Shown here: positions 7,824-15,497 of the stretch, in pieces
How positions within the stretch are numbered: the stretch's first letter is position 1
Layout of the letters: every line of letters begins with the position of its first letter
Assembly: GCF_900230195.1 (NCBI RefSeq)
Contig: NZ_OCNE01000030.1
Coordinates: 1-45,714 of the forward strand
DNA: 45,714 bases
From: Streptomyces zhaozhouensis
GTDB lineage: Bacteria; Actinomycetota; Actinomycetes; Streptomycetales; Streptomycetaceae
Direction of reading: 5' to 3'
Position numbers and translations under genes: made by a program
The notes under the pieces: generated by a model
Told to the model about the DNA's origin: nothing
Seen by the model: only the letters and a program-made list of their open reading frames with translations
Databases searched by the model: none

Positions 7824-7863
7824 GCGCGCCCCCGCCCGGCAGTAGGGCGGTTCTGCGGCGCGC
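7824..7863 (+). promoter_or_regulatory. Attenuator-like compound hairpin
   Basis: The outer stem is GCGCGCC (7824-7830) with GGCGCGC (7857-7863). The inner stem is CCGCCC (7832-7837) with GGGCGG (7845-7850) around GGCAGTA. It sits between the 8-codon peptide and the glycosyltransferase start at 7911. An earlier GGGCC/GGCCC stem (7785-7789 with 7796-7800) could compete or act in sequence. The layout resembles transcriptional or translational attenuation, but folding was done by eye. Confidence 0.45.
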
Positions 7864-7910
7864 CGGCGCGTGATACCCCCGTTCACCAGATCTGAGATGA
7901 GTTGTCCCGC

Positions 7911-9170
7911 ATGTCTTCTTCCTTCCACCTGCCTGCCTCCGCGCCATCGGGCCAGGGCGCGTCCTCGACCGCACACGCTCCGCTCTCCCCGCGCACGCTC
8001 GACCGCCCCGCCCATCTGGCGATGGTCGGCATCCCCGCCATCAGCCATGTGCTGCCCAGCCTGGAGATCATCCGCGAGCTGGTGGCCCGGGGCCACCGGG
8101 TGACCTACGCCAACGACCCGCTGATGGCCGAGCGGATCACGGCCACCGGCGCCGAGTTCGTCCCCGTGGAGTCGGGGCTGCCGGTCGCCGACAACGACTG
8201 GCCCGCGGACCCGATCGCCGCGATGCGTCTCTTCCTCGACGACGCGATCCGGGCGCTCCCCCAACTGCGCGCCCACTACGACGCCGACCCGGCCGACGCC
8301 TATCTCTACGACATCGGCGCCTACGCCGCACGCGCCCTCGCCGAGGCGCAGGGCCGTCCGCCGATCCAGCTCTCCCCCACCTATGTCGCCTGGGAGGGGT
8401 ACGAGGAGGAGGTCGCGGCCCAGCTGTGGCGACTGCCGGGAGCGGACGCCTACCGCGAGCGCTTCACCGACTGGCTGGCCTCCTGCGGGGCCACCACGCT
8501 GGACATGGACCGCTTTCCCGGCCGCCCGGACCGGGCGTTGGCGCTGATCCCCCGGGCGATGCAGCCCCGGGCCGAGGACGTGGACACCTCGACGGTGACC
8601 TTCGTGGGGCCGTGCTTCGGCAGGCGGCTGGGCAGCGGCGAGTGGCGGCGCCCGGCGGGTGCGCGCCGGGTGCTGCTGATCTCGCTTGGCTCGGCCTACA
8701 CCCGGCAGGTCGCGTTCTACCGGCGCTGCCTGGAGGCGTTCGGCGGGCTGCCCGACTGGCACGTGGTCCTGGGCATCGGCCGCCACACGGACCCGGCCGA
8801 GCTGGGTGAGGTACCCGACAACGTCGAGGTCCACTCCTGGCTTCCCCAGCTGTCGGTGCTGGAGCAGGCCGACGCCTTTGTCACCCACGCCGGGATGGGC
8901 GGCTCGTCCGAGGGACTGGTCACGGGGGTGCCGATGATCGCGGTGCCCCAGGCAGTTGACCAGTTCGGCAATGCGGACCAACTGGTCAGTCTGGGCGTGG
9001 CGCGTCGCCTGGACACCGAGGAGGCGACGGCGGAGCGGCTGCGTGCCGCGTTGCTCGAACTGGTCAACGACCCCGAGGTCGCGGCGCGTTCGGCGGAGCT
9101 GCGGAAGCAGGCGGTCGCCGAGGGCGGCACAGCGCGGGCGGCCGACCTGATCGAGGCCGCGGTGCGCTGA
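7911..9170 (+). CDS. Macrolide-type family 1 glycosyltransferase (OleD/OleI-like)
   Basis: The product is 419 aa and aligns by eye along its length with the Streptomyces antibioticus OleD/OleI macrolide glucosyltransferases (GT-B fold, UDP-sugar donor). The catalytic His is retained in ISHVLPSLEIIRELVARGHR (His46) although the usual GH is SH. The partner Asp is in YLYDIGAYAARALA (Asp134). WEGYEEEVA, the LLISLGSAYTRQVAFYR loop and the donor site VTHAGMGGSSEGL...PQAVDQFGNADQL are conserved. Likely role: inactivating a macrolide or other phenolic or hydroxylated compound by glycosylation in the cytosol. Substrate is inferred. The N-terminus is about 35 residues longer than OleD; ATG 7911 is the only reasonable start, and the RBS is weak, which fits control by the upstream leader. 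Confidence 0.88.
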   Translation: MSSSFHLPASAPSGQGASSTAHAPLSPRTLDRPAHLAMVGIPAISHVLPSLEIIRELVARGHRVTYANDPLMAERITATGAEFVPVESGLPVADNDWPADPIAAMRLFLDDAIRALPQLRAHYDADPADAYLYDIGAYAARALAEAQGRPPIQLSPTYVAWEGYEEEVAAQLWRLPGADAYRERFTDWLASCGATTLDMDRFPGRPDRALALIPRAMQPRAEDVDTSTVTFVGPCFGRRLGSGEWRRPAGARRVLLISLGSAYTRQVAFYRRCLEAFGGLPDWHVVLGIGRHTDPAELGEVPDNVEVHSWLPQLSVLEQADAFVTHAGMGGSSEGLVTGVPMIAVPQAVDQFGNADQLVSLGVARRLDTEEATAERLRAALLELVNDPEVAARSAELRKQAVAEGGTARAADLIEAAVR

Positions 9171-9180
9171 GCTCCGGTGG

Positions 9181-9215
9181 CGGTCCCGGCCGGCCCGAGC
9201 GGGCCGGCCGGACCG
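9181..9215. terminator. Strong bidirectional terminator
   Basis: CGGTCCCGGCCGGCCC (9181-9196) and GGGCCGGCCGGACCG (9201-9215) form a 15-bp stem with a single bulged C around a GAGC tetraloop. It lies between the convergent glycosyltransferase and kinase-fusion genes. Confidence 0.8.
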
Positions 9216-9241
9216 TCACCGCCCTTCGGGGCGCGCCTCGT

Positions 9242-11446
9242 TCACCCCGAGACCGGGCCCTGGAAGCGGAGCTCTCCGTGGTGGGCGCGGTAGAGGTAGG
9301 CGACGGGCCCCTCCCCCGCGTAGGCGCCCTCGGCGTCAAAGGCGAGGTCGCGGGCGACGCCCCGGTAGCGTCCGGCGAGGAGCTGTTCGAGCAGCACGCC
9401 CCGGGTGACGCCGGCGCGGCTTTCGACTGTCTCCCGCAGGGTGAGGACGAGCAGTTGGGCCGCGTCGTACGCCTCGGCCGCGTAGGGCTCGGCGTCCCAG
9501 CCGAAGCGGTCGCGGTGGGCGCGGCCGAAGCCGCTGGCCCTGGGGTCGGCGCGCGGGTCGGTGTAGGGGGCGAGGAAGAACCAGTCGTCGGGCTGCTGGC
9601 CGGTGTGCAGGAAGTACTCCGGGCCGATGGCCCGTTCGGTGGCCAGGCCCACGCCCGGGTAGCCGTTGGTGCGCAGCGCCCGGGAGAGCCGGCCGGCGCC
9701 GTCGGCCCGGCCGCACCAGACCACGGCCTCGGTGCCGTCGGCGGTGAGTTCGGCGGCGAGGGCGTTCAGGTCGGCCTCCGTGCTGTCGAGTTCCCTGGCG
9801 ACCGGGGTGAACCGCTCGCGGTCCAGGGAGCCGTGGAGGGCGCGGGCCACCCGGCCGCTCTCCTCGCCGGCGGCGCGGTCGTCGAGGACGACGACCCGGC
9901 GGGCGCCGCGCTCGGCCAGCACCTCGCCCGCGGCGAGCCCGGCGAGCGCGGCCGGCGGGCGGGCCACGAGCAGCGAGCCGTATCGCTCGTGGTCGTTGGG
10001 GCCGGTCAACGACAGTGCGAGGAGCGGGAGTTCGGCGGTGGCGTAGGTGTCGCCGACGGCGGGGAGCACCGCGTTCTCGGTGGGGCCGATGACGGCCATC
10101 ACCTCCTCGTCGGCGACCAGGGCGCGCGCCGCCTCGCGGGCCAGCTCCGGGTCGCCCGCGTCGTCGAGGGGACGGACATCGAGGTCGAAGGGGAGGTTGC
10201 CGAGGCGGTTCAGCTCGTCGACCGCCATGTTCAGGCCGCGCTGCTGTCCGCTGCCGGCGGCGGCGCCCGTGCCGCTGAGGTTGGCCTGGAGGCCGATGGC
10301 GTAGGCGCGGCGGCCGGCGCCGACCGGCCCCTCGCCACGCGGCTCGGTGCGCAGCAGCAGCCCGGCACCGACGCCGGCGACGGCCAACGCGCCCGCGCCG
10401 CCGAGCAGTCGGAGCGCGCGACGCCTCCCGGTGGGGCGCGGTCGTTCGGGCTGGGCGGCGTCGGAGGGGGCCTCCGGCGCGCCGGGCTCGGGGGGCTCCG
10501 CCTCGGGTAACTCCTCCGCGCCCCGGGTCAACGCCGGTGTGTCGGGGGCGGATCGGCCGGGAACGAGGGGAAGCCCCTGGTCCGCGGGTTCGTGGGAGGC
10601 GGGCCTGGGCAGCGGCGCCGCGTAGCGGGCGGCGACCTCGCGCGCCAGGGGGCCTGGCAGCCAGCCGGCGCCCACCGGCGGCGCCATCTCCCGGGCCAGG
10701 TCCAGCGCGGAGGGGCGCAGCAGCGGGTCACGGTGCAGGCAGGCGCGGACCACCTCCAGCAGCCCGCGTGGCACGTCGGCGAGCTCGGGCGGGTCGAAGG
10801 CGGCGCGGCGTAACAGCTCGCGCGGACTCCCCTCGCCGAACGGCCCCCGGCCGGTGGCGGCGTAGGTGAGCAGGCAGCCGAGGGCGAAGAGGTCGCTGGG
10901 CGGGCCGACGGGGATGGCGCCGCCCACGGCCTGCTCGGGCGAGAGGAAGCCGGGCGGCCCGATGCGGGTGCCCGATCCGCCGAAGCCGGTCAACCTGGGC
11001 CCGTCCAGGGTGAGTTGCACATGACCGGGCCGGATGTCGCGATGGCAGAGGCCGGCGGCGTGCACGGCGGTCAGCGCCTCGGCCAGCAGGGCGCCGAGGG
11101 CGCTGACGGTGCGCGGCGGCAGCGGCCCGTGGGCGGCGAGGGTCTCGTCGAGGGTGGGCCCGGCGACGTAGGGGTAGGCGGCCCAGACGGTGCCTCCGGC
11201 GGTGTCCGCCGCGGCGACGGTGACCAGGCGGCGGGCACCGACATGCCGGGCGGCGGCGACGTCGGCCTCGAAACGGGCGCGGAAGGCGGGGTCGAAGGCG
11301 TAGGCGGGGCGGATCAGCTTGAGCGCGACGGGCTCGCCACGCAGCGAGCAGGCGAGGTAGACCACGCCGCTGCGCCCCTCCCCCAGCCGGCGGAGCAGCA
11401 GATAGCCGCCGACGCGGCGCGGATCGGTCGGCGTCAGCTCTCGCAT
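9242..11446 (-). CDS. Ser/Thr (pseudo)kinase fused to ABC-type substrate-binding domain
   Basis: The product is 734 aa. Residues 12-260 are a Hanks-type kinase domain: Gly loop LGEGRSGVVY, ATP Lys43 (VALKLI), then CHRDIRPGHVQL at 134-145 and GFG at 154-156. A Pro/Ala/Glu-rich linker leads to one membrane segment at about 346-366 (RLLGGAGALAVAGVGAGLLL). The C-terminal part (about 380-734, YAIGLQANLSGTGAAAGSGQ onward) is a periplasmic Leu/Ile/Val-type binding domain outside the cell. The usual HRDxKxxN Asn is His and the DFG Asp is Gly, so both Mg ligands are missing and catalysis is doubtful. The fusion is known in Streptomyces as bifunctional kinase/substrate-binding protein. I start at the ATG at 11446; a GTG at 11515 only adds an arginine/proline-rich stretch. 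Confidence 0.85.
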   Translation of the reverse strand: MRELTPTDPRRVGGYLLLRRLGEGRSGVVYLACSLRGEPVALKLIRPAYAFDPAFRARFEADVAAARHVGARRLVTVAAADTAGGTVWAAYPYVAGPTLDETLAAHGPLPPRTVSALGALLAEALTAVHAAGLCHRDIRPGHVQLTLDGPRLTGFGGSGTRIGPPGFLSPEQAVGGAIPVGPPSDLFALGCLLTYAATGRGPFGEGSPRELLRRAAFDPPELADVPRGLLEVVRACLHRDPLLRPSALDLAREMAPPVGAGWLPGPLAREVAARYAAPLPRPASHEPADQGLPLVPGRSAPDTPALTRGAEELPEAEPPEPGAPEAPSDAAQPERPRPTGRRRALRLLGGAGALAVAGVGAGLLLRTEPRGEGPVGAGRRAYAIGLQANLSGTGAAAGSGQQRGLNMAVDELNRLGNLPFDLDVRPLDDAGDPELAREAARALVADEEVMAVIGPTENAVLPAVGDTYATAELPLLALSLTGPNDHERYGSLLVARPPAALAGLAAGEVLAERGARRVVVLDDRAAGEESGRVARALHGSLDRERFTPVARELDSTEADLNALAAELTADGTEAVVWCGRADGAGRLSRALRTNGYPGVGLATERAIGPEYFLHTGQQPDDWFFLAPYTDPRADPRASGFGRAHRDRFGWDAEPYAAEAYDAAQLLVLTLRETVESRAGVTRGVLLEQLLAGRYRGVARDLAFDAEGAYAGEGPVAYLYRAHHGELRFQGPVSG

Positions 11447-11747
11447 CGCGTCAACCCCCGTGAGACGTCCGGCCGTTGCCCGTCGCGGTGCGGGTGGGTC
11501 GGCTGGCGACGACACGGTCCCCTGCTCGGTCGAGGCACCCGTCCCTCCCCACGCTTCTCCGACGCACCGCGCCTTCCGCTGCCCCCAGTTCTCCCTCTTT
11601 CAGCACCTTAGCGTGCTCCGGCGGGCACCGGCAGTGTTCGGGCCGCTTGGGAGGCATCGTGGCGTAAGGGGGAATTGCGGAGACTTGCGCGCGCCCCCTG
11701 CGTGCGCCGGTGTGCACCGGCGCACAAGGCTGGGAAGGCTTGTCGAC
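11447..11747. other. Divergent intergenic region, kinase fusion / aminotransferase
   Basis: About 300 bp between two divergent starts. Apart from the inverted repeat at 11702-11725 and an RBS (GGAAGG, 11733-11738) I see no convincing -35/-10 pair and no gene. The plus frame of the aminotransferase stays open back to 11460 but lacks a start with an RBS. Confidence 0.4.
11702..11725 (+). repeat. 10-bp inverted repeat in the aminotransferase leader
   Basis: GTGCGCCGGT (11702-11711) and ACCGGCGCAC (11716-11725) are perfect inverse copies around GTGC. The element ends 7 nt before the RBS and 22 nt before the ATG. It could be an operator or an mRNA hairpin that affects ribosome access. Confidence 0.6.
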
Positions 11748-12797
11748 ATGTTGAGAGAAGCGAGCGATGCCTTCCCTCCGGCTTCCGGCTATCTGGACAC
11801 CGCCTCCCTCGGCCGGCCGCCGGCCCGTTCCGTCGCCGCGCTGGAGGCGGCGGTGCGCGAGACGGCGGCCGGACGGCCCGACCAGGCGGCGTACTTCCGC
11901 GCGACGGAGGAGAGCCGGGCCGCGTTCGCCGCGCTGGTCGGGCTCGGTCCGGAACGGGTCGCGGTCGGCGGCTCCGTCGCCGCCCACGTGGGGCTGATCG
12001 CGGCCGCCCTGCCCGAGGGGAGCGAAGTACTGTGCGCCCACGGGGACTTCAGCTCGCTGGTGACACCGTTCGCGCTGCGCGTGGGGCTGCGGCCCCGGCA
12101 GGTGCCGCTGGCCGCGCTGGCGGAGGCGATCGGCCCCGAGACCGCGCTGGTCGCCGTCTCCTCGGTGCAGTCGGCCGACGGCGCGCGCGCCGACCTCGCC
12201 GCCGTGACCCGGGCCGCCAGGGCGCACGGCGCGCGGACCCTGGTGGACACCACGCAGTCCACCGGCTGGCTGCCGCTGTCCGCCGACGCCTTCGACTTCA
12301 CGGTGTGCGGCGCGTTCAAGTGGCTGCTCTGCCCGCGCGGCACCTCCTTCCTCACCGTTCCGGCCGACGGCGGTGGGCTCCGTCCGCTGGGCGCCGGCTG
12401 GATGGCGGCGGCCGATCCGTCGGCCAGCCTCTACGGCCCGGTCACCGCGCTGGCCGACGACGCGCGGCGGTTCGACACCGGGCCCGCGTTCTACACCTAC
12501 GCGGCCGCCGCACCCGCGCTCGCCCTGGTGCGGGAGTGGGGACAGGAGGCGATCGGCGCGCACGACCTGCGGCTGGCCGACCGGTTCCGCGCGGGACTCG
12601 CGCGGCTCGGGCTGCCGACGGGGCCCGGCGGCTCGCCCATCGTCTCGGTGCCGGAGAGCCCGGGGGCGGCGGAGGCGCTGGAGGCGGCGGGGGTGCGGAT
12701 GTCGCGCCGGGCCGGCCGGCTGAGGTTCTCGTTCCACCTCTACAGCGGGGAGGAGGACGTGGACACCGCCCTGGCTGCCCTCGCGGCGGCCGGCTGA
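11748..12797 (+). CDS. Aminotransferase class V-fold PLP enzyme
   Basis: The product is 349 aa in the PLP fold type I class V family (cysteine desulfurase / isopenicillin N epimerase-like / kynureninase-like). Landmarks are YLDTASLGRPPARSVAALEA at the N-terminus, VSSVQSADGARADLAAV, the cofactor-binding Asp in TLVDTTQSTGWLPL and the Schiff-base Lys in VCGAFKWLLCPRGTSFLTV. The C-terminal small domain ends LRFSFHLYSGEEDVDTAL. There is no catalytic Cys loop of SufS type, so I do not call it a desulfurase. The ATG at 11748 follows GGAAGG with 9-nt spacing. The substrate is not predictable from the sequence. Confidence 0.85.
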   Translation: MLREASDAFPPASGYLDTASLGRPPARSVAALEAAVRETAAGRPDQAAYFRATEESRAAFAALVGLGPERVAVGGSVAAHVGLIAAALPEGSEVLCAHGDFSSLVTPFALRVGLRPRQVPLAALAEAIGPETALVAVSSVQSADGARADLAAVTRAARAHGARTLVDTTQSTGWLPLSADAFDFTVCGAFKWLLCPRGTSFLTVPADGGGLRPLGAGWMAAADPSASLYGPVTALADDARRFDTGPAFYTYAAAAPALALVREWGQEAIGAHDLRLADRFRAGLARLGLPTGPGGSPIVSVPESPGAAEALEAAGVRMSRRAGRLRFSFHLYSGEEDVDTALAALAAAG

Positions 12798-12824
12798 GAC
12801 GGAAAGCGGTGGTGGGGCGGAGGC

Positions 12825-13535
12825 TCAGGCGGCGGCCAGCGCCTCGCGACAGAGTCGGTCGGCGAGCCGGGTGGTCTGGGGCAGCCGCACCTCCCTGGCC
12901 AGTCGGAGGGTGTGGGCGCAGGCGTCGTCCACGGTGGTGCGGTGGCCGGGCGAGACATACAGGGGCCTGACGCCGTCCCTGGTGCGCAGCACCCGGCCGA
13001 CCTCCTCGCCCGTCGCCGGGTCCAGCAGCGAGGCGGTGGAGCCGCGTTCCGGCGCCGGCCCCGGGGACGCCTCGCGCACCGGGGGCGGCGGCGCGTTCTT
13101 GGCGACCCCGATGGTCGGCAGGTCGGCGAGGACCCCCAGATGGCTGGCCAGCCCGAACCGGCGCGGGTGGGCGAGTCCGTGCCCGTCGCAGACCACCAGG
13201 TCGGGCGCGACGGCCAGCCGTTCCAACGCGGCCAGCACGGTGGGCAGTTCGCGGAACGCCAGCAGCCCGGGCACATAGGGGAAGTCGACGCGGCCCACGG
13301 CGGTGGCGCGCGCGACGACCTCCAGGGAGGCGGCGTCCAGCGCCACCGCCGCGGCGGCCACCAGGTCGCGGGCGTCGTCGTAGGCCACGTCGACGCCGGC
13401 CACCACCGTGCCGGACGCCCCGGGCACGGGGCCCGAGGAGTCCAGCACGGTGTGGGCGCGCAGCCGCAGCTGGCAGGCGACGGCCTCGGCCTCGGTGGCC
13501 GGCGTGGTGTGCGGACGGGTGAGGGGGAACGTCAT
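12825..13535 (-). CDS. nfi: Endonuclease V
   Basis: The product is 236 aa. It matches endonuclease V, which cuts DNA (or RNA) at the second phosphodiester 3' of deoxyinosine or inosine. Conserved blocks: VVAGVDVAYDD (first metal Asp), the wedge motif PYVPGLLAFRE, LVVCDGHGLAHPRRFGLASH (catalytic Asp/His), PTIGVAKN and LYVSPGHRTTVDDA. After the VAKN Lys a Pro-rich PPPP insert replaces the usual segment. The start ATG at 13535 lies 22 nt after the glyA stop on the same strand, with no terminator and a weak RBS, so it is probably co-transcribed with glyA and under the same ZTP riboswitch. The 3' end is convergent with the aminotransferase 27 nt away. Confidence 0.9.
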   Translation of the reverse strand: MTFPLTRPHTTPATEAEAVACQLRLRAHTVLDSSGPVPGASGTVVAGVDVAYDDARDLVAAAAVALDAASLEVVARATAVGRVDFPYVPGLLAFRELPTVLAALERLAVAPDLVVCDGHGLAHPRRFGLASHLGVLADLPTIGVAKNAPPPPVREASPGPAPERGSTASLLDPATGEEVGRVLRTRDGVRPLYVSPGHRTTVDDACAHTLRLAREVRLPQTTRLADRLCREALAAA

Positions 13536-13557
13536 CGGGATAGGGGGCGCGGACCGC

Positions 13558-15009
13558 TCAGCCGAGGTCGACCCGGGGGTAGAGCGGGTGCTTGTCCAGC
13601 AGGTCGGCGGCGCGGCCGGCGACCTCCTTGGCGACGCCCTCGCCGAGGACGTAGGTGGCCTTGGAGGGCTTGCCGCTCTTGGCGGTGCCGGGGGTGGTGC
13701 GGCGCAGCACGCTGTCGATCAGCTCGGCTACCTCGTCGAAGCCGTCGGCGGTCAGGCCCCGGGTGGTCAGCGCCGGGGTGCCCAGCCGGATGCCGGAGGT
13801 GTACCAGGCGCCGTTGGGGTCGCGCGGGATCGCGTTCCGGTTGGTGACGATGCCGGCGTCCAGCAGCGCGCCCTCGGCCTGGCGGCCGGTGAGGCCGTAG
13901 CCGGAGACGTCGAGCAGCGCCAGGTGGTTGTCCGTGCCGCCGGTGACCAGCCGGGCGCCGCGCCGCGTCAGGCCGTCGGCGAGGGCGCGGGCGTTGTCCA
14001 CCACGCGCTGGGCGTAGTCCTGGAAGGCGGGCTGCCTGGCCTCGGCGAGGGCGACGGCCTTGGCGGCCATCACGTGCGGCAGCGGGCCGCCGAGCACCAT
14101 CGGGCAGCCGCGGTCGACCTGGTCGGCGAGGGAGTCGTCGCACAGCACCATGCCGCCGCGCGGGCCGCGCAGGGACTTGTGGGTGGTGGTGGTGACGATC
14201 TGGGCGTGCGGCACCGGGTCGAAGTCGCCGGTGAGGACCTTGCCGGCGACCAGCCCGGCGAAGTGCGCCATGTCGACCATCAGCGTGGCGCCGACCTCGT
14301 CGGCGATCTCGCGCATGATCCGGAAGTTGACCCGGCGCGGGTAGGCGGAGTAGCCGGCGATCAGGATCAGCGGGCGGAACTCGCGGGCGGCGGCGCGCAC
14401 CGCGTCGTAGTCCAGCAGCCCGGTCTCCGGGTCGGTGCCGTAGGAGCGCTGGTGGAACATCTTGCCGGAGATGTTGGGCCGGAAGCCGTGGGTGAGGTGG
14501 CCGCCGGCGTCCAGCGACATGCCGAGCATCCGCTGGTCGCCCAGCGCCTTGCGCAGCCGCTCCCAGTCCTCCTCGCCGAGGTCGTTGACCTGGCGCACCC
14601 CGGCCTGCTCCAGCGCGGGCAGCTCGACGCGCTGGGCGAGCACCGCCCAGAAGGCGACGAGGTTGGCGTCGATGCCGGAGTGCGGCTGGACGTAGGCGTG
14701 CTGGGCGCCGAAGAGCTCACGGGCGTGCTCGGCGGCGATGGCCTCGACGGTGTCGACGTTGCGGCAGCCGGCGTAGAAGCGGCGGCCGATGGTGCCCTCG
14801 GCGTACTTGTCGCTGAACCAGTTCCCCATGGCGAGCAGCACGGCGGGCGAGGCGTAGTTCTCGCTGGCGATCAGCTTGAGCGAGGCCCGCTGGTCCTCGA
14901 TCTCGGCGCCGATCGCGTCGGCGATCCGGGGCTCGACGCCGCGCACCACGTCGAGCGCCGTGCGGAAGGCGGTGGACTCGGGGGTGGCGGACATGTTCTC
15001 CGTGGTCAC
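13558..15009 (-). CDS. glyA: Serine hydroxymethyltransferase
   Basis: The product is 483 aa. It interconverts serine and glycine while charging tetrahydrofolate with a one-carbon unit, with PLP in the cytosol. Seen: LKLIASENYASPAVL, the ASP/NWFSDKYAEGTIGRRFYAG substrate loop, GGHLTHGF, LMVDMAHFAGLVAG and the PLP Lys278 in TTTTHKSLRGPRGG. It is about 60 residues longer than E. coli GlyA, matching the longer actinobacterial form. The GTG at 15009 is 6 nt after AGGAGG. An out-of-frame ATG at 15013 sits only 2 nt from it, and an in-frame ATG at 14994 lacks an RBS. A ZTP riboswitch lies just upstream. nfi follows after 22 nt. Confidence 0.95.
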   Translation of the reverse strand: MTTENMSATPESTAFRTALDVVRGVEPRIADAIGAEIEDQRASLKLIASENYASPAVLLAMGNWFSDKYAEGTIGRRFYAGCRNVDTVEAIAAEHARELFGAQHAYVQPHSGIDANLVAFWAVLAQRVELPALEQAGVRQVNDLGEEDWERLRKALGDQRMLGMSLDAGGHLTHGFRPNISGKMFHQRSYGTDPETGLLDYDAVRAAAREFRPLILIAGYSAYPRRVNFRIMREIADEVGATLMVDMAHFAGLVAGKVLTGDFDPVPHAQIVTTTTHKSLRGPRGGMVLCDDSLADQVDRGCPMVLGGPLPHVMAAKAVALAEARQPAFQDYAQRVVDNARALADGLTRRGARLVTGGTDNHLALLDVSGYGLTGRQAEGALLDAGIVTNRNAIPRDPNGAWYTSGIRLGTPALTTRGLTADGFDEVAELIDSVLRRTTPGTAKSGKPSKATYVLGEGVAKEVAGRAADLLDKHPLYPRVDLG

Positions 15010-15035
15010 TCATGGCCTCCTAGGCAGACGTCGCG

Positions 15036-15121
15036 ACGGCCCAGGCGCACGGCTCCACATCGCATCGCTGGGGTCGCTTCCCGATGGTTGGGCCCATCTC
15101 GTACGCGCCAGTCACGACCCA
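15036..15121 (-). promoter_or_regulatory. ZTP (pfl motif) riboswitch upstream of glyA
   Basis: Reading the minus strand, the hallmark pieces occur in order: GGGTCGTGACTGGCG, a stem GATGG...CCATC, CGGGAAGCGACCCC closing P1 (GGGTCG with CGACCC, plus 15115-15120 and 15071-15076), a variable linker, then GCCGTGCGCCTGGGC. CGCC in the last loop can pair with GGCG of the first conserved strand to form the known pseudoknot. The element ends about 17 nt before the glyA AGGAGG. ZTP riboswitches sense the AICAR derivative that accumulates when 10-formyl-tetrahydrofolate is short and switch on folate/one-carbon genes, glyA being a classical target. Confidence 0.93.
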
Positions 15122-15126
15122 CCGGG

Positions 15127-15132
15127 AGCGTA
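15127..15132 (-). promoter_or_regulatory. -10 element for the riboswitch-glyA transcript
   Basis: TACGCT on the minus strand fits TANNNT. Transcription about 7 nt downstream would start at the first base of the ZTP aptamer P1 (near 15120), which supports it. The -35 is weak. Confidence 0.5.
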
Positions 15133-15242
15133 GCATCGCGGACCGACACCGCCGAGGGCCGCCCCGGGCCGCTCCCCCGGGTGCGGAGGGCGGCCGGCTG
15201 GGGCACCGTGGGAGGTCAGCGGCACAGCCACGGGAGGTCAGT

Positions 15243-15461
15243 GTGTCCGACCACATCTACCGGGTGACCGAGATCGTCGGTTCCTCGCCCGAGGGCGTGG
15301 ACGCGGCGATCCGCAACGCGATCGAACGCGCCTCGCGCACCCTGCGGCAGTTGGAGTGGTTCGAGGTGACGCAGGTGCGCGGGCACATCGAGGACGGGCG
15401 GCCGGCGCACTTCCAGGTGGGGCTGAAGGTCGGCTTCCGGCTGGAGGACCCGGGCTCCTGA
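15243..15461 (+). CDS. Dodecin (small flavin-binding protein)
   Basis: The product is 72 aa. Dodecins assemble as hollow dodecamers that store FMN, or CoA and FMN in actinobacteria, in the cytosol. Visible features: SDHIYRVTEIVGSSPEGVD, AIRNAIERASRTLRQLEWFE with the conserved Trp that stacks on flavin, VTQVRGHIEDG and the VGLKVGFRLED end. Length is typical (about 70 aa). GTG 15243 follows GGAGG with a TCAGT spacer. A second GGGAGGTCAG copy occurs about 22 nt further upstream. The gene is divergent from riboswitch-glyA and convergent with the PfkB kinase. Confidence 0.93.
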   Translation: MSDHIYRVTEIVGSSPEGVDAAIRNAIERASRTLRQLEWFEVTQVRGHIEDGRPAHFQVGLKVGFRLEDPGS

Positions 15462-15473
15462 ACGGCCGCGGTC

Positions 15474-15494
15474 CGCGCCCGCGCGGCGGGCGCG
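15474..15494. terminator. Hairpin between dodecin and PfkB genes
   Basis: CGCGCCCGC (15474-15482) pairs with GCGGGCGCG (15486-15494) around a GCG loop. It lies between convergent stops at 15461 and 15498. Confidence 0.6.
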
Positions 15495-15497
15495 CGT

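Noticed and set aside
13408..15267. Plus-strand frame of 619 codons over glyA
   Set aside because: Antisense to glyA, whose motifs, PLP lysine and riboswitch are unambiguous.
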